Below, one piece after another: positions 17,808 through 25,884 of a stretch of 64,000 nt of DNA. Position 1 is the stretch's first letter. Every line of letters begins with the position of its first letter. The notes under the pieces were generated by a model. The model had not been told where the DNA came from. It searched no databases and saw only the letters and a list, made by a program, of their open reading frames with translations. Origin of the DNA: Bacteroidota bacterium. Its GTDB lineage: Bacteria; Bacteroidota; Bacteroidia; Chitinophagales; Saprospiraceae. Both the position numbers and the translations under genes were made by a program. The DNA lies in contig JASBVF010000007.1 in NCBI GenBank assembly GCA_030147525.1, forward strand, positions 282,488 through 346,487. The letters are read 5' to 3'.

Positions 17808-18374
17808 ATGAGTACCAGAAAAAATGAACGCTCACCAGCACAGCAGGCGGAATTGCTCAGCACCCTGAAAGCCCGTTTTGAAAAAAACAAACACCGCCAC
17901 AAAAACATCGAATGGACGGACGTACTGGCCAGTCTGGAAGCCTATCCTCAAAAACTTTGGTCGCTCCACCTCATGGAAGAAACCGGCGGAGAACCGGACA
18001 TCGTTGGCCACGATGAAAAGACGGGAGAATACATTTTTTATGATTGCTCGCCCGAAAGCCCCAAAGGCCGCCGGAGTCTTTGCTATGATCGGGAAGCCTG
18101 GGAAAAACGGAAAGAGCACAAACCTGCGGATAATGTTCTGGATATGGCCGCCTCCATGGGTATCGAGATTTTAACCGAAGAAGAATACAGGGCACTACAG
18201 CAACTTGGGAAATTCGACCTGAAAACGTCGAGTTGGGTAAAAACGCCTGCTGCCATCCGAAAACTCGGTGGCGCTATCTTCTGCGATCGCCGTTACGATC
18301 ATGTTTTTACTTATCACAACGGAGCGGAATCTTACTACGCCGCCAGGGGATTCCGGGGTAAGCTGAGTGTGTGA
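17808..18374 (+). CDS. DUF4256 family protein
   Basis: 188-residue soluble protein that looks like a full-length DUF4256 member (LLSTLKARFEKNKHRH, WSLHLMEETGGEPDIVGHD, IFYDCSPESPKGRRSLCYDREA, FDLKTSSWVKTP, GGAIFCDRRYDHVFTYHNGAESYYAARGFRG without a break). Biochemical function unknown. It lies directly upstream of the AraC gene at 18440 (65 bp), so the pair could be co-transcribed. Confidence 0.85.
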   Translation: MSTRKNERSPAQQAELLSTLKARFEKNKHRHKNIEWTDVLASLEAYPQKLWSLHLMEETGGEPDIVGHDEKTGEYIFYDCSPESPKGRRSLCYDREAWEKRKEHKPADNVLDMAASMGIEILTEEEYRALQQLGKFDLKTSSWVKTPAAIRKLGGAIFCDRRYDHVFTYHNGAESYYAARGFRGKLSV

Positions 18375-18416
18375 ATGCCGGTGGTTTTTCCCAAAGGGGC
18401 TTGCTTGCCGGAATAG

Positions 18417-18430
18417 TTTGATTTTCTTAA
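18417..18430 (+). promoter_or_regulatory. Single AraC-type half-site before the AraC gene
   Basis: TTTGATTTTCTTAA is identical over 13 bases to the first half-site of the acetyltransferase promoter at 19338. No second half-site lies 21 bp away, and the site ends only 9 bp before the ATG at 18440. It could be an autoregulatory half-site, or the overlapping TAGTTTG could simply be a -7 element. Confidence 0.35.
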
Positions 18431-18439
18431 CTTCACCCC

Positions 18440-19318
18440 ATGAAAAATGCAACTACCCGTCCACTTTCCGATTTCAACAGCGAACTAAAACTCAAAGGCT
18501 TCAACGTCTTTCAAATCGAAGAAGACGCCACCGCTACCCGCATTTACAGCCGGAAGGATTTTTATAAAATCTGCCTGACCACCGGCAAGAGCATCATCCA
18601 CTACGCTGACCGGAGCTATGACATGGACGGCACGATTTTGTTTTTCGGCAACCCACATATCCCGTATTCCTGGGAGACGATTTCAACCAGATACGTCGGT
18701 TATACCGTCCTTTTTTCGGAAGAATTCATTCAACTGTCCGATCGCTCCGAGAGCCTGTTGCAGTCGCCCTTGTTTAAAATTGGCGGCACGCCCGTGTTGA
18801 ATATTTCGGAAAAGCAACGGGAGTTTTTGAACGGCATTTTTCAGAAAATGATAGAGGAGCAGCAGGCAGATTACGCCTACAAGGCCGACCTCATCCGCAA
18901 CTACATCCACCTGATCATCCATGAGGCGCTGAAGATGCAGCCTTCCGAAAACTACACGCAGGACAAAAACGCCGCCGCCCGCATCACCCGTGTTTTCATG
19001 GAACTGCTGGAACGGCAGTTCCCGGTGGAAAGCCCCGAACGTCCACTGCAACTGAAAACCGCCAAGGATTATGCGGACAACCTGGCCGTCCATGTCAACC
19101 ACCTCAACCGCTCGCTGAAAGAAGTCACCGGCAAATCCACCACCACGCTCATCAATGAACGAATCGCCGGCGAAGCCAAGGCCATCCTCCTGCACACGGA
19201 CTGGAACGTGACGGATGTAGCCTATGCGCTCGGTTTTGAGTACCCCACCTATTTCAATAATTTCTTCAAAAAAATGACGGGGACGAACCCCAAGTCGGTG
19301 CGGATGCAGGAGGCTTAA
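18440..19318 (+). CDS. AraC-family transcriptional regulator (paralogue of 23536)
   Basis: 292 residues: N-terminal cupin-like effector domain (FYKICLTTGKSIIHYADRSY, FFGNPHIPYSWE) and C-terminal AraC domain with two HTHs (LAVHVNHLNRSLKEVTGKST; NVTDVAYALGFEYPTYFNNFFKKMTG). The same subtype is encoded at 23536 (shared HVNHLNR, LMELLERQFP-like and FNNFFKKM blocks). In Bacteroidota these regulators often neighbour aldehyde/alcohol reductases, a setting like the enteric YqhC-YqhD/DkgA system. It precedes the acetyltransferase operon, whose promoter carries the 21-bp operator. It is a prime candidate to bind those sites. Confidence 0.92.
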   Translation: MKNATTRPLSDFNSELKLKGFNVFQIEEDATATRIYSRKDFYKICLTTGKSIIHYADRSYDMDGTILFFGNPHIPYSWETISTRYVGYTVLFSEEFIQLSDRSESLLQSPLFKIGGTPVLNISEKQREFLNGIFQKMIEEQQADYAYKADLIRNYIHLIIHEALKMQPSENYTQDKNAAARITRVFMELLERQFPVESPERPLQLKTAKDYADNLAVHVNHLNRSLKEVTGKSTTTLINERIAGEAKAILLHTDWNVTDVAYALGFEYPTYFNNFFKKMTGTNPKSVRMQEA

Positions 19319-19337
19319 AGACTTTTTCTATCCATTG

Positions 19338-19402
19338 TTTGATTTTCTTATTGATTGGTTTGATAGTCATTAGCCTTGCCCATGTCAACGAGGGTAATTT
19401 TG
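19338..19402 (+). promoter_or_regulatory. Predicted AraC-type operator and promoter of acetyltransferase operon
   Basis: TTTGATTTTCTTA at 19338 and TTTGATAGTC at 19359, 21 bp apart; then a perfect -7 element TAATTTTG at 19395-19402, its TTTG 40 bp after the second half-site. The gene starts at 19439. Confidence 0.68.
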
Positions 19403-19438
19403 TGTTGCAATCCTGAAAACAGAAAAGCGACACAGAAA

Positions 19439-20008
19439 ATGAGCAAAGACAAAAAAGACATCTTCGAAAGAATGCTGGCCAGCGAGCCAGTCCCGATGAA
19501 CGACCCGGAGTATCCAAAGGTATTCGAAGCCGTTTCCCGCACGATGGAGTTGTCCGCTGCGCTCAATACTTCCACCAACATCGACCAAATCCGGGAGCGG
19601 TTGGGTGAAATAACCGGACAGCAAATTGATGGCAGTACTCGCATTTTCATTCCATTTCACACCAATTTCGGGCGGCACATCCGCCTGGGCAAAAACGTCT
19701 TCATCAACCATGACTGCACCTTTCTCGATTTGGGTGGCATTACCATCGAAGATGAGGTGATGATTGGTCCGAAGGTCAGCCTTATTTCAGAGAATCACCC
19801 TATCAACCCGAAAGAGCGGAAAATACTCGACCTGAAGCCGGTCGTCATAAAACGCAACGCATGGATTGGTGCGGGCGCTATCATTTTACCCGGTGTAACT
19901 GTCGGTGAAAATGCGGTCGTGGCGGCCGGAGCAGTGGTAACAGAGAACGTCCCGGACAACAGCGTTGCAGGCGGTGTACCAGCAAAATTTATCAAATGGA
20001 TTGGATAA
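19439..20008 (+). CDS. Sugar O-acetyltransferase, left-handed beta-helix family
   Basis: 189 residues from the ATG at 19439 (MSKDKKDIFERML); the upstream ATGs lie in the promoter region. It has the N-terminal maltose-acetyltransferase-like helical part, then hexapeptide repeats (IRLGKNVFINHDCTFLDLG, IEDEVMIGPKVSLISENHP, AWIGAGAIILPGVTVGENAVVAAGAVV) and the GGVPAKFIKWIG end. Uses acetyl-CoA to acetylate a sugar hydroxyl or similar acceptor; the acceptor is not predictable. First gene of an operon; its last 13 bases overlap the next start. Confidence 0.9.
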   Translation: MSKDKKDIFERMLASEPVPMNDPEYPKVFEAVSRTMELSAALNTSTNIDQIRERLGEITGQQIDGSTRIFIPFHTNFGRHIRLGKNVFINHDCTFLDLGGITIEDEVMIGPKVSLISENHPINPKERKILDLKPVVIKRNAWIGAGAIILPGVTVGENAVVAAGAVVTENVPDNSVAGGVPAKFIKWIG

Positions 20009-20490
20009 TTTACAAACAAGCATTCGTCTTCCTTTTGGTCTGTCTCGGCAGCCATTTTTCAGCCTGCCAGCCTGAACACGAACAAATTCCGTTGGCAGCG
20101 CAGGATGAAATTTTAAACGATTCCTCAAACACAGCTACCATGCAAATAAAAATAACGGTCGGCGAAAAAACGCTCACTGCCACCTTGTACGACAGCCCCG
20201 CAGCCAAAGACTTCGCCTCGCTGCTGCCACTTACTTTGACACTCCGTGACTACAACTCCACAGAAAAGATAAGTGACCTCCCCCGGAAATTGTCCACGAA
20301 GGACGCACCGGCAGGCCACGACCCTTCACCGGGCGACATTACTTACTACGCTCCCTGGGGAAACCTGGCGATTTTTTACCGGGATTTCAGTTATTCAACC
20401 GGGCTTGTTTTGCTGGGAAAGATAGATGGCGACCTGGGCACATTGAGCGCCCCGGGCAACCTGGAAGCCACCATCGAAAGGATGCAATAA
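19996..20490 (+). CDS. Lipoprotein with cyclophilin-like fold domain
   Basis: 164 residues. The start ATG overlaps the end of the acetyltransferase gene by 13 bp, a sign of translational coupling. Lipoprotein signal with QAFVFLLVCLGSHFSAC. The mature part (MQIKITVGEKTLTATLYDSPAAKDFASLLPLTLTL, GDITYYAPWGNLAIFYRDF, LGKIDGDLGTL) is the cyclophilin-like family often seen with AraC regulators and reductases. No peptidyl-prolyl isomerase active site can be claimed. Confidence 0.87.
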   Translation: MDWIIYKQAFVFLLVCLGSHFSACQPEHEQIPLAAQDEILNDSSNTATMQIKITVGEKTLTATLYDSPAAKDFASLLPLTLTLRDYNSTEKISDLPRKLSTKDAPAGHDPSPGDITYYAPWGNLAIFYRDFSYSTGLVLLGKIDGDLGTLSAPGNLEATIERMQ

Positions 20491-20506
20491 ACACTTACCA
20501 AAATTT

Positions 20507-20995
20507 ATGATGATGAAAATAGTATGCAACATGGTTTTAGTGCTGGCATTGGCCTTGATGGCCAGCTGTCGGGAACAAGTAGATTCAACCACGACCGGAA
20601 GTGAAATCCAGGCGATTTTCCCGCAAGGACAAAAAGGCCCCGCTGAATATTTCACCGGCAACGCCTACAACTACGGCCTTGTCCCGGCGGATTCGACCTA
20701 CACGACCCTCATCGGCAACGTCTATTTCGAGCCAGGCGCCCGGAGCAACTGGCATACCCACCCCGGCGGCCAGATTTTAATCATCACCGACGGCGTGGGC
20801 TTCTATCAGGAGGAGGGAAGCCCGAAAAAAATCATGCGAAAAGGCGATGTGGTAAAATGTCCGCCAGATGTGAAACACTGGCATGGCGCCAGCCCGGACA
20901 CCGGATTGCAGCAGCTTTACATCGTTCCCAACACGGAAAAGGGGATTGTGAACTGGATGGAACCGGTGACGGATGAAGTTTACAATAAAGAATAA
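20507..20995 (+). CDS. Cupin-domain lipoprotein
   Basis: 162 residues with a lipoprotein signal (VLVLALALMASC). Single cupin: NWHTHPGGQILIITDGVGFYQEEG and KCPPDVKHWHGASPDT give the two metal-binding motifs. It is the stand-alone counterpart of the cupin half of the protein at 4753 (shared GARxNWHxHPGGQ, ITDGVG, GDVxKCxPxVxHWH). Third gene of the acetyltransferase operon (16-bp gap) and followed by a terminator hairpin. Substrate unknown. Confidence 0.9.
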   Translation: MMMKIVCNMVLVLALALMASCREQVDSTTTGSEIQAIFPQGQKGPAEYFTGNAYNYGLVPADSTYTTLIGNVYFEPGARSNWHTHPGGQILIITDGVGFYQEEGSPKKIMRKGDVVKCPPDVKHWHGASPDTGLQQLYIVPNTEKGIVNWMEPVTDEVYNKE

Positions 20996-21007
20996 ATCTG
21001 ACTGAAA

Positions 21008-21041
21008 AGACCTGTTAGCACTTTGAGGTGCTAACAGGTCT
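21008..21041 (+). terminator. Terminator hairpin after the cupin gene
   Basis: Perfect 14-bp arms (21008-21021 and 21028-21041; agacctgttagcac) with a 6-nt loop. It ends the acetyltransferase-cyclophilin-cupin operon. No strong T tract follows. Confidence 0.75.
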
Positions 21042-21140
21042 AACATCCCTAACTCATTTCGTGGCAAACAACAACGTATCGTTTACCGCCGTGCAGGCCG
21101 TAAACAGTGGGCTTTTTTGCCCTAAAAAAATAACAGCATC

Positions 21141-22334
21141 ATGGAAAAACAAGGCAATCAGCAGCCAACCGGGACAACCCGGAGAAAATTCATTCAACAA
21201 TCTGCTGTGATGGGCACGGGCATGTTGCTCGCCAACCCGGCACAGTCATTTTCAAACTTTCATCCAATCGACATGACAAAAAATATCAAATCAAAAGGTT
21301 ACGCCGCTAAGGATGCATCAGGAAAACTCAGCCCCTGGACCTTCGAGCGCAGGCCAGTGGGCGACAACGACGTTTTGATTGACATAAAATTCGCCAGCAT
21401 CTGCCATTCCGACATTCACCAGATGAAAGGCGACTGGGGCCCGCAGCAATATCCGCAGGTGCCCGGCCATGAAATCGTCGGCGTCGTTGCAGCCGTCGGA
21501 AAGAACGTCACGAAGTTCAAAATCGGCGACCGGGCGGGCGTCGGCTGCATGGTGGACAGTTGCCTGGAGTGCGACAGTTGCAAACACGGCGAAGAGCATT
21601 ACTGCGACCGGGGCGAGACGCTTTTCACCTACGGTTATCCCGATAAAAAATCCCCCACCGGCATCACGCAGGGCGGCTACGCCAACAACATCGTCGTGCG
21701 GGACCACTTTGCGGTGCACATCCCCGAGCACATTACTTTTGAGGAAGCGGCGCCGCTGCTCTGTGCAGGCATCACCACCTATTCGCCCCTGATGAACGCC
21801 AATTTTAAAATTGGCGACAAAGTCGGGGTGGCAGGCATCGGCGGCTTGGGCCACATGGCTGTGAAACTGGCCGTCTCCAAAGGTGCAGAAGTTTATGCCT
21901 TCACCACCTCGCCGGACAAGGTGAAGGACATCCTTTCCTTTGGCGCCAAAGAGGCCATCGTGGTGGACGACCTCGCCAAGCTGGCCCCGTACAAAGCCAG
22001 GCTGGACTACATGATTTCCACCATTCCCGTGCAGTTCGACGTGGCGGCTTACACCTCGGTGGTAAAACCTTACGGAACCTTCACGCAGGTGGGCATGCCC
22101 GTGGGTTTTGAGCTTTCGCTCAGCAACATCGGCCTGTCCATTTCCAGGGTTAACTTCAACGCCTCTCTCATCGGCGGCATCCCGGAAACGCAGGAGGTGA
22201 TTCATTACTGTGCAGACAATAACGTGCGCCCGCAAATTCAAATCATCAAAGCGGAGGAGATAAACGATGCCTGGGAGAAGGTGCTGAGCAAGCAGGCCCG
22301 GTACCGGTACGTGATTGATGCGGGGAGTTTTTAG
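21141..22334 (+). CDS. Zinc NAD(P)-dependent alcohol dehydrogenase with Tat signal
   Basis: 397 residues. A twin-arginine signal (TTRRKFIQQSAVMG, RR at 14-15) precedes a complete cinnamyl-alcohol-dehydrogenase-type MDR enzyme: SICHSDIHQMKGDWG with a zinc Cys, PGHEIVGVV, the structural-zinc cluster CLECDSCKHGEEHYC, and the Rossmann motif GIGGLGHMAVKLA. Such enzymes (YahK/AdhC type) reduce aldehydes with NADPH. A second ATG at 21272 (MTKNIKSKGYAA) would give the usual cytoplasmic form, so two products are possible. Fits the aldehyde theme; it lacks the shared operator. Confidence 0.92.
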   Translation: MEKQGNQQPTGTTRRKFIQQSAVMGTGMLLANPAQSFSNFHPIDMTKNIKSKGYAAKDASGKLSPWTFERRPVGDNDVLIDIKFASICHSDIHQMKGDWGPQQYPQVPGHEIVGVVAAVGKNVTKFKIGDRAGVGCMVDSCLECDSCKHGEEHYCDRGETLFTYGYPDKKSPTGITQGGYANNIVVRDHFAVHIPEHITFEEAAPLLCAGITTYSPLMNANFKIGDKVGVAGIGGLGHMAVKLAVSKGAEVYAFTTSPDKVKDILSFGAKEAIVVDDLAKLAPYKARLDYMISTIPVQFDVAAYTSVVKPYGTFTQVGMPVGFELSLSNIGLSISRVNFNASLIGGIPETQEVIHYCADNNVRPQIQIIKAEEINDAWEKVLSKQARYRYVIDAGSF

Positions 22335-22375
22335 AGTCTTTAGGATTTGTCAGAAGTCCGGGGTAATTCAGGAAG

Positions 22376-22437
22376 TCACCCGTTCCTAAATCTCTCCGGG
22401 CTTGTCCCTACCTTTTTTGAGAAAATTGAATGAGCAG
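22376..22437 (-). pseudogene. Relic of AraC-family gene 3' end
   Basis: About 60 bp matching the 3' end of the intact AraC gene at 23536 (positions 23537-23597): both read cctaaa-ct-ccgggcttgtccc on the plus strand. A 2-base loss breaks the frame. Together the two copies form direct repeats that flank the DUF1016 nuclease gene exactly. Confidence 0.78.
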
Positions 22438-22439
22438 GG

Positions 22440-23480
22440 TTACCTGTTTCGATGTTCAATCAGTTTTTTGGAAGCAACAAAAAACTGGTGGAGCTTTCGT
22501 TTCAAGAGGTCTTTGGGCAGGAGTTCGGTGATGTAGCTGGCGACCCTGACGTTTGTGTTGTCTAATTGCAGCAGTTCAATCTGCTCATGATTGCCTTCGG
22601 CGCACAAAATCAACCCGATGGGCGGTTCTTCACCGGGTTCGGTTTCGTATTTTTCCAGCCAGCGGAGGTAAAGTTCCATCTGGCTTTTGTAACCCGCTTC
22701 GAACTTCCCGATTTTCAGGTCTATGGCAATCAGTCTTTTCAGTTTCCGGTGGTAAAACAGCAGGTCGAGCGAATAGTCTTTCCCGTCAATGACCATCCGC
22801 TTCTGCCGCTCAAGAAATGCAAAGCCACGACCCAATTCGAGCAGGAATTGTTCAATTTTGGCGAGGATAGCCTGTTCGAGATCTTTTTCGAGGTAAGTGT
22901 CTTTCAAGCCCAAAAAATCAAGCACATAAGGGTCTTTGAACACGAGGTCGGGACTGAGTTTGTCCTCCTCTTTCAGGGCTTGCAGTTCCAGTTTGGCAAG
23001 TTCTTCCGGCTTTTGTGAAATGGCGGTTCGTTCGAAGAGCATGGAGCGGATTTTATCACGCAGGGTGCGTACCGACCAGTTTTCAATACGGCAGAGTTGG
23101 GCGTAAAACTCCACTTGCAGTTCGTCATTCAAATAAATTATTTCTTTGAAATGCGACCAACTCAATTGTCTCCACAGTGTAGAGACAATTTCCATATCGG
23201 GGAAAACTTCTGCAAATTTGACGAAATGCCGGAGCTGCTTCTCGCTCCAACCTTTCCCGAATTCTTCGGTCAATTGTCGTGACAGTGTAGAGACAATTTG
23301 TTTTCCGTATTCTGCCCGTTCGTTTTGCAGGACTTCCTCATTGATGCGCCTGCCAATATTCCAGTACAACATCGTAACTGTAATATTTACAGTGCGGCTG
23401 ACTGCCTGGCGGGCATCTTCAATCAATTGCCTGATGTCGGTAAACAACTCGTGGTTGGGTTGGGAGGGTTCGTTTTTCAT
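22440..23480 (-). CDS. DUF1016 / PDDEXK nuclease-domain protein (YhcG family)
   Basis: 346 residues from the ATG at 23480. N-terminal DUF1016 helical domain (VNITVTMLYWNIGRRINEEV, WSEKQLRHFVKFAEVFPD, LSWSHFKEIIYL) and C-terminal PD-(D/E)xK-like nuclease domain (KDYSLDLLFYHRKLKRLIAIDLKIGKF with D...DLK, then QMELYLRWL). The family is common beside defence and restriction genes and moves readily. Here it sits alone between two copies of an AraC 3' end, which suggests insertion with target duplication or recombination. Length and motifs look intact. Confidence 0.92.
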   Translation of the reverse strand: MKNEPSQPNHELFTDIRQLIEDARQAVSRTVNITVTMLYWNIGRRINEEVLQNERAEYGKQIVSTLSRQLTEEFGKGWSEKQLRHFVKFAEVFPDMEIVSTLWRQLSWSHFKEIIYLNDELQVEFYAQLCRIENWSVRTLRDKIRSMLFERTAISQKPEELAKLELQALKEEDKLSPDLVFKDPYVLDFLGLKDTYLEKDLEQAILAKIEQFLLELGRGFAFLERQKRMVIDGKDYSLDLLFYHRKLKRLIAIDLKIGKFEAGYKSQMELYLRWLEKYETEPGEEPPIGLILCAEGNHEQIELLQLDNTNVRVASYITELLPKDLLKRKLHQFFVASKKLIEHRNR

Positions 23481-23535
23481 GGCATGTTTTAGTTGAAAAT
23501 GAATCAACCTCGAAAGATAAAAACATCTTTCAATC

Positions 23536-24435
23536 TCACCCATTCCTAAACCTCCCCGGGCTTGTCCCCACCATTTTTTTGAAAAAATTATTAAAATGCG
23601 TCACCTCTGAAAACCCCAGCGACCAGGCAATTTCCGACACGTTCCACTGGCTGTGTTTCAGCATGATTTTCGATTCCTGCAGGATGCGCTCGCCGATGAG
23701 TTGCGAGGTCGTTTTGCCGGCGGTTTCCTTTATGGCCCGGTTCAGGTGGTTGACGTGTACGTTGAGTTGCTGCGCAAAGTCAGAAGGGCTGCGCAGGCTC
23801 ACCTGCGGGTGATTTTCTTCGATGGGGAACTGCCGCTCCAGCAACTCCATGAATATCGTTGAAATGCGCTGCGAGGCGTTCATCGGCTGTTTGTCAAACT
23901 TCGAACTGGGTTGCAACTTCATGGCAAAATGCAACAGTTCGAACACCAGGTTGCGCAGCATATCGTACTTGTGGATGTAGTCTGAATTGATTTCCTCGTA
24001 CATCCGTTCGTAGATGCGCTTCACGGAGAGCACCTGCTCGTCCGACAGTTCGAACACATGCTCGCCCGTGGGGTGGAAGACCGAATACTGCCGGATGTCG
24101 CCAAACTGGTGGAAAAACTGCTGGTTGAAAATGCAGTACACACCCTCCCGGATATTCTCCAGATGGAGGCAGCGGTAAGGAATCAGCGGGTTGGAGAAAA
24201 ACAGCGCCTGCTTTTCAATATTGACCACTTTGTCGGCATACTGCATCTCAATATCACCCTCCACCAGCATAATTTTATAAAAATCCCGCCGGCGGTAGGG
24301 CAGCGTACGGGTCTTGCCTGGTTCCACCGGTTCGTGTTGAAACAGGTTGAAATGGCCGATTTCGTTTCGCAGATTCTCGGGTATCCAGGTGGCTTTCCTT
24401 TTGTAAAATTCTTCTAATGTTTCAGGTTTTTTCAT
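23536..24435 (-). CDS. AraC-family transcriptional regulator (paralogue of 18440)
   Basis: 299 residues: effector domain (FYKIMLVEGDIEMQYADKV, FFSNPLIPYRCL) and AraC DNA-binding domain (LNVHVNHLNRAIKETAGKTT; NVSEIAWSLGFSEVTHFNNFFKKMVG). Same subtype as 18440. It lies 57 bp downstream of the outer-membrane protein gene at 24493, whose promoter carries the shared operator, so it is probably co-transcribed and positively autoregulated through that site. Its 3' end is duplicated as a relic at 22376. Confidence 0.92.
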   Translation of the reverse strand: MKKPETLEEFYKRKATWIPENLRNEIGHFNLFQHEPVEPGKTRTLPYRRRDFYKIMLVEGDIEMQYADKVVNIEKQALFFSNPLIPYRCLHLENIREGVYCIFNQQFFHQFGDIRQYSVFHPTGEHVFELSDEQVLSVKRIYERMYEEINSDYIHKYDMLRNLVFELLHFAMKLQPSSKFDKQPMNASQRISTIFMELLERQFPIEENHPQVSLRSPSDFAQQLNVHVNHLNRAIKETAGKTTSQLIGERILQESKIMLKHSQWNVSEIAWSLGFSEVTHFNNFFKKMVGTSPGRFRNG

Positions 24436-24492
24436 GGCGTAAAAGTTACTTTATTCAAACAAACCAACACCTTCCCGAAAGGAAGAGCTGGT

Positions 24493-25281
24493 TTACCGTT
24501 CCACAAAACGCTTCCCAAACGCATACGTCGCCCCCACATTCCACTCAAAATCGCTTACGTCGATATTTGATTTCACTGCTTTGTTCATCATCGTTCCGAC
24601 GGAAAACGGCCACTGACGGTGGGCCAGCGTCAGGCCGCCAGCCGCATAAATGCCATCTTCATCATCAATTCTAAGATAATAAACCTGCGGGTTGAACCGG
24701 AGGTAAAGCTGCTTCGTGAGCGGGATGTCGTTAAAATCGGCACGGACGGAAAGGAAAGAATTGGTTGTGGCAACCTCTTTCTCAATACCCCTGCCGAAAA
24801 TACCGTACATGCCCAGGGATATATTTTTTTTGAGTTTGTAAACAGCCAATATTTCCAGGGGTGGATAGAAACGCCTCGCCTTGATAACATCCTTGCGGGT
24901 AGTGTCTTCAAGCACGCTGGCACTCTTGAAGTTAATGGCGGGTGCGTGGGTGCCCAGGTAGAAGTCGAACTTTTCCTTCCTGACCAATTGATATCGCCAG
25001 ATAAAAATAAACGACCAGGGTTTGTAGTCCAGCATAGAGTACCAGAATTGCGGATGAAAACTGAATCGTCCCCTCCCGCTGATGTTGAACCCGGTCTGTA
25101 TGGCCGGCTTTCCCAGCGAGAAGGTCGGCACGAGCGAGAAACCGTTGCTGTTGGCGTTGACGGTGCCGCTGAAGTTCAGTTCGGTCTTCGTGGTATCTGT
25201 TTCTTGTGAAACGGCGAAGCCGGCGGTCAACAGCAGGCCGGCGAGCAATAGTGTTTTTTTGAAAAAAGCTGGTTGTCGCAT
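24493..25281 (-). CDS. Exported protein, probable outer-membrane protein
   Basis: 262 residues with signal peptide (KKTLLLAGLLLTAGFAVS). The mature part is rich in alternating aromatic strands (FSFHPQFWYSMLDYKPWSFIFIWRYQ, KNISLGMYGIFGRG, QLYLRFNPQVYYLRI), suggesting a beta-barrel. No family recognised. It leads a two-gene unit with the AraC gene at 23536 and has the shared AraC-type operator upstream. Confidence 0.82.
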   Translation of the reverse strand: MRQPAFFKKTLLLAGLLLTAGFAVSQETDTTKTELNFSGTVNANSNGFSLVPTFSLGKPAIQTGFNISGRGRFSFHPQFWYSMLDYKPWSFIFIWRYQLVRKEKFDFYLGTHAPAINFKSASVLEDTTRKDVIKARRFYPPLEILAVYKLKKNISLGMYGIFGRGIEKEVATTNSFLSVRADFNDIPLTKQLYLRFNPQVYYLRIDDEDGIYAAGGLTLAHRQWPFSVGTMMNKAVKSNIDVSDFEWNVGATYAFGKRFVER

Positions 25282-25308
25282 ATGTTTTTATTTATAATTT
25301 TCACACTG

Positions 25309-25372
25309 CAAAGAAATGAGCTATAGCAGTGTTTTCGCAACAAATTTCAAAGTAATACTTACGAAAATCAAA
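25309..25372 (-). promoter_or_regulatory. Predicted AraC-type operator and promoter of outer-membrane protein / AraC unit
   Basis: Minus strand: TTTGATTTTCGTAA from 25372, TTTGAAATTTG from 25351 (21 bp), then TTTCTTTG ending at 25309 with its TTTG 39 bp after the second half-site. Confidence 0.65.
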
Positions 25373-25479
25373 CAGTATTCATTGGTCTGAGAGTTTTTTC
25401 AAAATCTTTGCAAAAGAGGATAGCCCGAGTCGAAAAGACGGACTCGCTGACAAGACATTCAATCAAAACACCATCAAAC

Positions 25480-25857
25480 ATGAAACAGAATATTCTTGAA
25501 ACCCGCTACGTGCTGGCTGTGCAAAACCTGACTGCTTCCGTAGGTTATTACACCGAAAAACTGGGTTTTACGACCGATTGGACACACGAAGGTTGGCATC
25601 AGCTGCGCCGGGAGCATTTTGTTGTGATGCTGGGCGAATGTCCTGACGATCGTTCGGCCTTTGAAACCCGTAACCACTCCTACTTCGCATACGTGCAGGT
25701 GGAAGACGTTGATGAAATGCATAGTGAACTGGCTGCCAAGGGTGTGGAAATTCATTATGCTTTGGGTAGCAAACCCTGGGGAATGCGGGAATTCGGCATC
25801 ATTACCATCGACGGGCATCGCATCATGTTTGGCCAGCAACTATCCTCTGACCGGTAG
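25480..25857 (+). CDS. VOC-family (glyoxalase/bleomycin-resistance fold) protein
   Basis: 125 residues from the ATG at 25480. VOC pattern: ILETRYVLAVQNLTASVGYYTEKLGF, HQLRREHFVVMLGEC, SYFAYVQVEDVDEMHSEL, GMREFGIITIDGHRIMFGQ. These bind a divalent metal and act on small carbonyls, dioxygenase substrates or drugs; the exact activity is open. Followed after 27 bp by the metallo-hydrolase gene, likely one operon. Confidence 0.88.
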   Translation: MKQNILETRYVLAVQNLTASVGYYTEKLGFTTDWTHEGWHQLRREHFVVMLGECPDDRSAFETRNHSYFAYVQVEDVDEMHSELAAKGVEIHYALGSKPWGMREFGIITIDGHRIMFGQQLSSDR

Positions 25858-25884
25858 CAATCGGGTAGTTCAAAAGAAAATGAA

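Noticed and set aside
18417..18430. TTTGATTTTCTTAA as a sixth full member of the AraC operator set
   Set aside because: No second half-site 21 bp away and it ends 9 bp before the ATG; kept only as a possible half-site or -7 element.
23165..23297. Repeated gtagagacaatt motif inside the DUF1016 gene
   Set aside because: It encodes the repeated protein segment IVSTLxRQL, which fits the family's normal sequence; no separate DNA element is needed.
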